A DNA stretch of 64,000 bases, from the NCBI GenBank assembly GCA_934278925.1, contig CAKQWJ010000002.1, forward strand, positions 62,001 through 126,000. Reading direction: 5' to 3'. Below, in pieces: positions 26,095-32,605 of the stretch (positions are counted from its first letter, which is position 1; each line of letters opens with the position of its first letter). Under the pieces are notes generated by a model, which saw only the letters and a list, made by a program, of their open reading frames with translations, did no database searches and was not told the DNA's origin. The DNA comes from an uncultured Clostridia bacterium. GTDB taxonomy: Bacteria > Bacillota > Clostridia > Peptostreptococcales > Anaerovoracaceae. The position numbers and the translations under genes are program-made.

Positions 26095-26985
26095 GATTTC
26101 CGTGATGCATCTTTGGATGTCTTCCGGCAGTTCGGAGTGAATTTCCAACGGCTCGTGGCTCATGGGATGCAGAAACTTCAAATAACAGGAGTGAAGCGCC
26201 TGCCGCTGAATATGAGAATCTGCTCCGCCATACAGCTCATCACCGGCAATGGGATGGCCGATGTGGGACAGGTGGACCCGAATCTGATGGGTTCTTCCCG
26301 TATGAAGCGTCAGCTCCACCAAAGTGTACCGGTCTCCGAAGTGCTCCAGGACCCGCACATCCGTCACCGCATCCTTCCCGCCTTCCGCCATAACACTTCT
26401 TTGCACCTGATCCTCATAAGGACGGCCGATGGGCAGGTCGATGGTGAAGAAATCTTCTTTCACATTTCCCAGCACCACCGCCCGATACTTCTTCACCGTA
26501 GTTTGATTTCGCATCTGGTGGGAAATATCGTTCTGGGAATTGGCATTCTTCGCCACGATGACGATTCCGCTGGTATCCATATCCAGTCGGTTGGCGAATC
26601 GGATCTTGAAGGATTGATTCGTATCGTGCATGTATTTCATGATACCGTTGGCCAGGGTATGACTGGGATGTCCCTTGGTGGGGTGTACCGTCACCCCCGG
26701 CTGCTTGTCGATAATCAGGATATCTTCATCCTCGTACAGGGGAGAGACTGGGATATCTTCCATGGGAAAATCACTGGTTTCCTCCGGAAGGCGAACCACG
26801 ATTTCATCTCCCGCCTTGGGTCTTAAATATCCGGGAGACTGCTCTCCGTTCAAATCCACCAGCTTCTGAAACTTAATCTTGGTTTTGAAGCGGCTGGAAA
26901 ATTTAAAATTTCGTCGAAGGATTTGATTGATGGTCAAATCCTCCCGTTCTTCTTCCTCGGTTACCCGATGACTGTAATTTGACAT
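26074..26985 (-). CDS. RluA-family rRNA/tRNA pseudouridine synthase
   Basis: This enzyme isomerises specific uridines in structured RNA. At 303 residues from ATG 26985, it has an N-terminal S4-like region (residues 10-80) and the catalytic domain with NRLDMDTSGIVIVAKN, whose Asp is the nucleophile (family consensus HRLD, here N). The C-terminal HTGRTHQIRVHLSHIGHPI is diagnostic of the family. A TAGGAAT precedes the start; a longer frame would overlap nadK. Target site unknown. Together with nadK and pepF it forms a minus-strand series. Confidence 0.9.
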   Translation of the reverse strand: MSNYSHRVTEEEEREDLTINQILRRNFKFSSRFKTKIKFQKLVDLNGEQSPGYLRPKAGDEIVVRLPEETSDFPMEDIPVSPLYEDEDILIIDKQPGVTVHPTKGHPSHTLANGIMKYMHDTNQSFKIRFANRLDMDTSGIVIVAKNANSQNDISHQMRNQTTVKKYRAVVLGNVKEDFFTIDLPIGRPYEDQVQRSVMAEGGKDAVTDVRVLEHFGDRYTLVELTLHTGRTHQIRVHLSHIGHPIAGDELYGGADSHIQRQALHSCYLKFLHPMSHEPLEIHSELPEDIQRCITEIKNESEH

Positions 26986-27014
26986 ATTTTTATTCCTATA
27001 TAATTCCTCTGATG

Positions 27015-27830
27015 TTATAGAAGCTTGCTCTTCAGCTTCGTCCAATAGTTGTAATCGTGGAACCGGACCAGATGCAGGCCGGCGCCGGAACGATTGATGG
27101 TAATTTTCTGCACCTCTTCGTAGAGGTAGTCGAAACCGTCTACGATGATTTCCAGCGTGTCGCCGCAGCTCCGCTTAATCGGCGTCATGCACATGGTCAT
27201 GTTGGCCGGGTAAAGGATGCTGGACCGGAAGCAGCGATATGCATTGGTGTTGGACGGTGCGATTGGGGTAATCTGCAGCGCATCCAGCTGCGGTGGAATG
27301 ATGGCGCCGCCCAGGGCATAGTTGTAGGCGGTGGAACCCATGGACGTGGAAACAAGCAGCCCGTCTCCGTAGAATTCCTGCACCAGGGAACCGTCGATTT
27401 CGATGCCCAGGTGGGTGAGGTGGGTGTGCGGTCCTCGAATGACGATTTCATTTACGCCACGAAGCTGATAGGTTCCGTCCACCGTATCGATAATCGCATC
27501 GATGGGCCAGATGTTCTGGAGGGTGTATTCCTGTTTCTCGTAGGAATCCAGAAAGCCGGAAATATCCTCCGGCAGAATTTCCTGGAAGAACCCCAGATGC
27601 CCCGTATTGATGCCGATAATCGGGCTGGTGGGAAAATCGCAGGCGTGCACCAGCCGCAGAAAGGTTCCGTCCCCGCCGATGCAGGTAATCAAGCCTACGG
27701 TCTCGTCGTAGGAATCCACGATGGTGTATCCTCGCTTCGTCACCTCATCGGTGAACTGCCGGCGAGCCTCGTAGGATTTCGGCACGTCGTTTTGATAGAT
27801 GTATATTTTCTTTCGATCCAGTTTCTTCAT
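27015..27830 (-). CDS. nadK: NAD kinase
   Basis: The enzyme phosphorylates NAD to NADP. The 271-residue product has the catalytic GGDGTFLRLVHAC motif (about residue 54), the NAD-binding GINTGHLGFFQEI and the STSMGSTAYNYALGG segment. It lies 29 bases before the pseudouridine synthase and downstream of pepF. Homologues near NAD kinase in Clostridia often include recN or argR; these are not present here. Confidence 0.95.
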   Translation of the reverse strand: MKKLDRKKIYIYQNDVPKSYEARRQFTDEVTKRGYTIVDSYDETVGLITCIGGDGTFLRLVHACDFPTSPIIGINTGHLGFFQEILPEDISGFLDSYEKQEYTLQNIWPIDAIIDTVDGTYQLRGVNEIVIRGPHTHLTHLGIEIDGSLVQEFYGDGLLVSTSMGSTAYNYALGGAIIPPQLDALQITPIAPSNTNAYRCFRSSILYPANMTMCMTPIKRSCGDTLEIIVDGFDYLYEEVQKITINRSGAGLHLVRFHDYNYWTKLKSKLL

Positions 27831-27861
27831 CCCATTTTCTCCTTTTTACAGAGTATTTTCC

Positions 27862-29661
27862 TTAAATTTCCCGAACCAGTTCATCCACCAGCTCGGCGAA
27901 GGTATTCAGCGCGCTTCTCACCGGTTCTTCCGTGCTCATATCCACGCCGGCAATCTTCAGCAGATCGATTGGGTCCATGGAATCCCCCAAAGTGAGGAAC
28001 TTCCGGTAGTCTGCCACTGCCTCTGCCCCTTCCGTGAGAATCCGGTTCGCCAGCGCATTGGCTGCGGAATATCCGGTGGCGTATTGGAACACGTAGAAAG
28101 AGCGGAAGAAGTGGGGAATCCGTGACCATTCATATTGGATGAACTCGTCGGAATCCATATCCGGCCCGAAGTATTCTTGGTTCAATTTCTCGTAGGTGCT
28201 GTCCAAAAGCTCCGCTGTCAGCGGTTCGCCGGCCTCTGCCATCTGATGCGCTTTCCATTCGAATTCCGCGAACATGGTCTGGCGGAACAGGGTGGACTTA
28301 AACTCGTCGATATAGAAATTGATGAGGTACTTCCGCATCTCCGGGGAATCTGTATTCTTCAGCAGGTAGTGGATGAGCAGTGTTTCGTTCACCGTGCTGG
28401 CCACTTCCGCCGTAAAAATAGAATGTTCTCCGTAGATATACGGCTGCGTCTTCCGGGTGTACCGGGAGTGCATGGAATGCCCGCCTTCGTGCACCAGCGT
28501 GAAGATGTCCTTCAGGGTACCTTTGAAGTTCATGAGAATGTACGGATCGCTGTCATATACTCCGAAGCTGTAAGCGCCGGAGGTCTTTCCCTTATTCTCC
28601 ATAATGTCCACCCAGCGCTCTTCCAGAATTCCCTTTCTAAGGGTGGAGACGTAATCCTCTCCCAGCGGTTTCAGTGCCTCGCAAGCGATATCCACTGCCT
28701 CTTCAAAGGTATAATGCTTCTCCGGAAGGGACACCAACGGCGTGTACACATCGTACATGTGGAGGGAATCCAGATTCAAGGCCTTCTTTCGAGCAGCGAC
28801 ATACCGATGCATTGCCGGAAGTGCCTCGTGAACGGCGTGAATCAGATTGTGATATACGCTCTCCGGGATGTTCTCCGGGGAGAGGGCGGCCGACAGGGCG
28901 GAAGAGTAGTTCCGCAGTCGGGACAGAATCACATCTTTTTTTACATTGTAATTGTACAGCGTGGAAATCGTATTGTTGTATTCCCGATACCGGCGGTACA
29001 GAGTTTCAAAAGCTTCCTTGCGAACCGACGGGTTCTTCGATTCCATCAGGGTGATAAAGTTGCCGTGGGTTAGCGGAATTTCCTTTCCGCAGGCATCCGT
29101 TACGGTACCAAAAGTCATATCTGCATCCGTCAGCATGGAGTAGGCTTCATCCGGTGCATCCAACGCTTCACTCAGAGAAGAAATGATCCGCTCTTCTGCC
29201 GCGGAAAGGGTATGGGGCTTGCCGCGAAGGATGGTCTCCAGCATATAGCGGTACAGCTGCAAATCTTCATTTGCTTCCACGAACTCCTCGATGCGGCCCT
29301 CCGGTGCGGAGAGAATCTCTGGAATGATGAAGGCCGTTTCCGAAGACAGCTGCGCCAGTGCCGACATGGCTTTGTTATTCATGCCGGTGTATTTGGAGTT
29401 TCCGTTGTCTTCATCGTGCTTCATTCTGGAATAGACGAACGCGTATTCCGCTTTCCGTGTGGCAGCCGTATACAGATTCAATGCGTGCAGCAGCAGCTCC
29501 GGGGATTCCGTCAGGTGACCCTGAAGCTCCGAAATGGCATGTGCCTCTGCCAAAGCTTCTTTCAGATCGGATTCCCACTTGGATTCATCCGGATACATCT
29601 TCTCAATATTCCATTTATAGGAAGGGGCAATATCCTCCCGATTTTTAATTTCCTGATTCAT
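27862..29661 (-). CDS. pepF: Oligoendopeptidase F (M3B metallopeptidase)
   Basis: This cytoplasmic zinc peptidase cleaves short peptides. The 599-residue protein has the oligopeptidase F N-terminal domain and the catalytic LVHEGGHSMHSRYT, where HEGGH provides two zinc ligands and the catalytic Glu. A downstream Glu in the FTAEVASTVNETLL segment is the likely third ligand. AAAGGA precedes the ATG. The promoter region contains an unusual 18-bp palindrome. Confidence 0.95.
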   Translation of the reverse strand: MNQEIKNREDIAPSYKWNIEKMYPDESKWESDLKEALAEAHAISELQGHLTESPELLLHALNLYTAATRKAEYAFVYSRMKHDEDNGNSKYTGMNNKAMSALAQLSSETAFIIPEILSAPEGRIEEFVEANEDLQLYRYMLETILRGKPHTLSAAEERIISSLSEALDAPDEAYSMLTDADMTFGTVTDACGKEIPLTHGNFITLMESKNPSVRKEAFETLYRRYREYNNTISTLYNYNVKKDVILSRLRNYSSALSAALSPENIPESVYHNLIHAVHEALPAMHRYVAARKKALNLDSLHMYDVYTPLVSLPEKHYTFEEAVDIACEALKPLGEDYVSTLRKGILEERWVDIMENKGKTSGAYSFGVYDSDPYILMNFKGTLKDIFTLVHEGGHSMHSRYTRKTQPYIYGEHSIFTAEVASTVNETLLIHYLLKNTDSPEMRKYLINFYIDEFKSTLFRQTMFAEFEWKAHQMAEAGEPLTAELLDSTYEKLNQEYFGPDMDSDEFIQYEWSRIPHFFRSFYVFQYATGYSAANALANRILTEGAEAVADYRKFLTLGDSMDPIDLLKIAGVDMSTEEPVRSALNTFAELVDELVREI

Positions 29662-29711
29662 AGTAAATCCTTTCGTATGTGTATAGTGAAATCCCTTGGG
29701 ATATCCAGTTC

Positions 29712-29740
29712 AGTATATCATTTTTCCCGGGAAAAATTAA
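29712..29740 (-). promoter_or_regulatory. pepF promoter with an 18-bp perfect palindrome in the spacer
   Basis: On the minus strand TTAATT (29735-29740) and TATACT (29712-29717) are 17 bases apart. ATTTTTCCCGGGAAAAAT (29720-29737) fills almost the whole spacer and is a perfect palindrome, so a dimeric regulator could block this promoter. Confidence 0.55.
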
Positions 29741-30152
29741 CAGAAAAAAACGAGAGGGGGAAAAACGGAATGTCATCTCACGCATTATGAAGTTCTCGTG
29801 AAGTGTTGTGCATTTCCGGCAATTCAGACTCAATCTGCACAACATTTTCGTCGAGACGATCGTTCCTTGCCGGTAATTAGAGGAATCGTCAACAACAAAA
29901 GATTATCACATTAGAAATACCTCGGATTCTCTCGAAAAACCGTACTATTTTTACGTTAAACCCGTCGGAAGCACAGCCGTCTCACATCGGTTTGCTGCTT
30001 CGTCTTTGAAAGGTTATCGCAAAAAGCGGGTTCCGACGGCAATATGCATAACGTTTCACACCAACTTCACAATCCGACCCGGTGGCCACTCTAATTTCCG
30101 TTTTTTCCGGCGTTGACTGGTGTCCGCGTTCCAATCATCGCAATGGCGTTAA
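29741..30152. other. Non-coding, degenerate sequence between pepF and the prophage remnant
   Basis: No convincing gene is present. A 9-bp inverted repeat TGTTGTGCA/TGCACAACA (29804-29812, 29836-29844) and a nested CCGGCAA/TTGCCGG pair (about 29816 and 29868) are seen. The area probably contains the decayed left part of the phage segment or another lost element; translations in six frames are short and interrupted. I could not assign it to an insertion sequence. Confidence 0.6.
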
Positions 30153-31073
30153 AGGTGCATCCGAAAGAGCTATCAAAGCCTAGCGGCGGAGATTCGGAAG
30201 GATTTCAATGTATCGGCAAGTGAAGCAAAGCGACTGGTTCGAATCGAAATGGTCCGGGTACAGACACAAGCTCAGATTGATTCGTACAAGGCGAACGGCT
30301 GGGAAGAGTTCGAATTCCTAGCATATGGCACGGCATCATGTGAAATCTGCAACGCACTGAACAAAAAGCACTTCAAAATATCGGATTTTCAACCGGCGGA
30401 GAATGCGCCGCCCATGCATCCGAATTGCAGATGCAGGACGGCGCCGTATGAGGATGAAGAAGAATATCAGAAATGGTTGGATTCGTTCGGAGATAATTCT
30501 GTAAAGTTTGCAAAGGATGACATTTTGAAAGATACAGATAGAGTTTATACGAAGTCAGAAATAGAGCAAATAGCACAACGCACTTTTGAACTGGTGAATA
30601 AGTATGTTGACAACGAGAGCAAATGGAGCGGAAGAATCATAGTAGATGATTCTTTCGGAAGGTGTGCCAAGTTGTGGAATTGCGATATTGTAACGACAAG
30701 TAAAACATCCCCACATATGATACTTCACGAGCAGATTCACGCACATTCTATAAGTTATTATGATGTGGAGACATACAGGGAAAATCATAACATTGAAGAG
30801 GCGAGCGTGCAATTACTAGCGCAAGAAATAAGCAAACGTGAAGGCATTGAAATTATTACTTCTCAATATGATGAAATGGTTTCGTCCTTACGAGCTATCA
30901 GAAAGAAAATGAAAGTATTTGATAGTGATTTGGAGTTCGCAAAAATGCTAATCAAAATACCAGTTGTTGATAGGATTGGATGGCTGGAAGAACAAGCCTA
31001 TAATCACATGTTAAAAAATGGTACAATAAAAGAACTCGAAGAAATAAATTCACTAATAGAGAGGTTGCAGTAA
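30153..31073 (+). pseudogene. N-terminally truncated MuF/SPP1-gp7-like head protein with C-terminal HExxH metallopeptidase-like toxin domain
   Basis: The frame is open from 30153 and starts inside the gp7/MuF domain: SLAAEIRKDFNVSASEAKRL, then RTE-like RIEMVRVQTQAQIDSY, then a cysteine-containing TASCEICNALN and MHPNCRCRTAPYEDE. The first ATG (30249) has no ribosome binding site, so full expression is unlikely. After a linker the base composition becomes AT-rich, and a 150-residue C-terminal domain contains HEQIH (bases 30726-30740; residues 160-164 from ATG 30249) with NIEEAS 18-20 residues later. This fits a gluzincin-like zinc site (HExxH...E). MuF proteins with swapped C-terminal toxin domains are a known phage family; metallopeptidase activity here is an inference. 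Confidence 0.78.
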
Positions 31074-31288
31074 TGGAAGCTTACAAAGTAGCAAATAGAA
31101 TTATGCATGATAAAAACATATCCGATGATGAATGGCTGCAGCTTCAAAAGGAAATACGGGAATTCCTCAAGACAGACCCACCAGAAGATGAAAAATCTCT
31201 ATTTTATCCACTAGGTTGTTTAGAAATCGTTGATATAATGTGCGACGGAATAGAGAGGAAAAGGAGCATTACACATGGCGAAAGATGA
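31073..31288 (+). CDS. Small protein of unknown function, candidate immunity protein for the MuF toxin
   Basis: The 71-residue, soluble, rather acidic protein starts at an ATG that shares one base with the stop codon of the preceding toxin gene (TAATG), and GAGAGG lies at a suitable distance upstream. Translational coupling to the toxin and its small size are what one expects of an immunity gene. It contains two cysteines (FYPLGCLEIVDIMCDG) and no motif I recognise. It overlaps the next gene by 14 bases. Function is inferred from position only. Confidence 0.6.
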   Translation: MEAYKVANRIMHDKNISDDEWLQLQKEIREFLKTDPPEDEKSLFYPLGCLEIVDIMCDGIERKRSITHGER

Positions 31289-31625
31289 TATTAATGTAAT
31301 CATGTACAAGATTCTCAAATATCTGTACGAATGCAAGAAGTCTGGAATCAGACCAAGTGAAGAGGATATCGTGTACAACTCCAAACTTCTAAACATTCCG
31401 AGGCTTTACTGGGAAGATGTTATTTTAGAACTGGGAGAAAAAGGCTTCATAAACGGCATCCAAAAAAGAACAACAAAAGATGGTCTAATTATCACATTTG
31501 GAGAACGGTTTGGAATTTCCATTGATGGGATGAAGTACGTTGATGAAAATTCAATGATGGCGAAAGTTGAGGAAGAGCTGGGAGCCGCATTCAAGGTGGT
31601 GCTATCCGCAATAATAGCACGCTAG
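31275..31625 (+). CDS. YjcQ-like phage protein, probable winged helix
   Basis: The 116-residue protein begins MAKDDINVIMYKILKYLYEC and has the layout of YjcQ-family phage proteins: an N-terminal helical part, a winged-helix-like centre (YWEDVILELGEKGFINGI, ITFGERFGISIDGMKYVDEN) and a short C-terminal helix (MAKVEEELG). In prophages such genes lie between the minor head protein and the scaffold, as here. Its role is not established; an alternative is that it is part of the toxin's immunity or control. Confidence 0.68.
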   Translation: MAKDDINVIMYKILKYLYECKKSGIRPSEEDIVYNSKLLNIPRLYWEDVILELGEKGFINGIQKRTTKDGLIITFGERFGISIDGMKYVDENSMMAKVEEELGAAFKVVLSAIIAR

Positions 31626-31688
31626 AAACAGCCGCAAAACGCATTTAAAAGCTCCACAACAGATTTCAAAATGAATTATACCTTTGAA

Positions 31689-31718
31689 GAAAAATCGCTC
31701 ATTACAGGGCGATTTTTT
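31689..31718 (+). terminator. Terminator after the YjcQ-like gene
   Basis: AAAATCGC and GCGATTTT flank a ten-base loop, with six T in total at the 3' side. It separates the AT-rich cargo genes from the scaffold gene. Confidence 0.75.
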
Positions 31719-31808
31719 ATATACCCTTTTTCGGGGATGTCCAAGCATTTATGACATTAAACTGTATGGATTATCGAGCATTGTGATATAAAACAAATGG
31801 AGGAAATT

Positions 31809-32312
31809 ATGTCAGAAGAGATGAACAATCAGAACACAAACGCAAACACTGAATCGAATACCGAGCCGAACACTCAGACCGAGCCAAAAGGCGGAGCGGA
31901 ACCGGAAAAGAAGTATTCGGATGCAGACCTTGATAAAATCATCGGTCAGAAGTATGCAAAATGGAGCGAAAAGACCGATAAAGCTATTGAGGATGCCAAA
32001 GCGGAAGCGGTCAAGCTGGCGAAAATGAACGCAGAGCAGAAAGCCGCCTATGAATCAGAGCAGAAGGACCGGAGAATTGCGGAAATGGAAGCACAGCTTC
32101 AGAAAATCGCACTGGGCAAGGTTGCCGGTGAGATTCTCAAGGAGCAGGGCATGGATGCTACACAGGATATTCTGGACATGGTCGTAGGTACAACCGCAGA
32201 GGACACAAAAACACAGGTGGAAGCGTTCGTGAAGCTGGTCAATGCACAGGTGGAAATCCCCTACAAAAAAAGCCCTGCACACGCAGGGCATGGCGGAGAG
32301 AGGGGGATTTGA
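31809..32312 (+). pseudogene. Truncated phage scaffold protein (DUF4355-like) running into the tRNA-Ser locus
   Basis: The product begins MSEEMNNQNTNANTESNTEP, followed by a charged helical region (KYSDADLDKIIGQKYAKWSE, then coiled coil with KAEAVKLAKMNAEQKAAYE), and resembles DUF4355 phage scaffolding proteins that template capsid assembly. GGAGG precedes ATG 31809. The phage-like sequence stops at about AQVEIPYK; the last residues are read from the tRNA terminator and the tRNA-Ser gene itself (stop at 32310-32312). The usual glycine-rich C-terminal tail and the following major capsid gene are missing. Confidence 0.78.
32264..32289 (-). terminator. Terminator of tRNA-Ser
   Basis: On the minus strand GCCCTGC/GCAGGGC with a four-base loop is followed by seven T, two bases after the encoded CCA end. 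It marks the host side of the prophage junction. Confidence 0.85.
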
Positions 32313-32382
32313 ACCCCCGCACGGGAATTACCCGCCTGCTGGTATTCGAAGCCAGTCCCTTCAGCCTCTTGGGTACCTCTCC
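32291..32382 (-). tRNA. tRNA-Ser (anticodon CGA)
   Basis: The minus-strand sequence folds as a class II tRNA: acceptor stem GGAGAGG with TCTCTCC, an anticodon loop TTCGAAT giving CGA, a long variable arm (CGGG...CCCG) and a T arm with GGGGG-TTCAAAT-CCCCC. The discriminator is G as in serine tRNAs, and CCA is encoded. It reads UCG codons. There is one C-A mismatch at the base of the anticodon stem. Its 3' end faces the prophage remnant, the usual orientation for tRNA-targeting integrases. Confidence 0.93.
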
Positions 32383-32545
32383 ATATTTCAATCATAGCTT
32401 TATAATGTTAGCACAGGCGGAATCCTTTTGCAAGGAGTTTTTGATATAAAACAATGTGACGACAAATGGATGGTTGTAAAAGTAATTTCACGGAACCGGG
32501 CGCGTGCGAAACCGCGGAAACCTTTTAAAATATGGGGCGGATTTC

Positions 32546-32574
32546 TTGAAACTCTTTTGTGAATATTATATAAT
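32546..32574 (+). promoter_or_regulatory. alaS-ireB-ruvX promoter
   Basis: TTGAAA (32546-32551) and TATAAT (32569-32574) at 17-base spacing lie about 31 bases before alaS. No T-box is seen in the short leader. The stretch 32383-32545 otherwise contains only the tRNA promoter on the minus strand (TTGCAA...TAACAT). Confidence 0.8.
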
Positions 32575-32605
32575 GAAATGAATATTTATATATAGGAGAG
32601 ATTCA

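Larger units (their letters stand above)
30153..32263 (+). mobile_element. Prophage remnant (minor head/toxin - immunity candidate - YjcQ - scaffold) next to tRNA-Ser
   Basis: Four consecutive plus-strand genes match the order found in siphophage head modules: an MuF/gp7 minor head protein, small cargo genes, a YjcQ-like gene and a DUF4355-like scaffold. Both ends are truncated: the head protein lacks its N-terminal part and the scaffold runs into the terminator and 3' end of a tRNA gene. Portal, terminase, capsid and integrase genes are absent. Base composition falls clearly between about 30.53 and 31.63 kb compared with flanking genes. Confidence 0.82.

Noticed and set aside
29741..30152. 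Possible insertion-sequence remnant suggested by short inverted repeats
   Set aside because: No transposase-like translation or clear terminal repeats with target duplication could be found; left as unassigned sequence.
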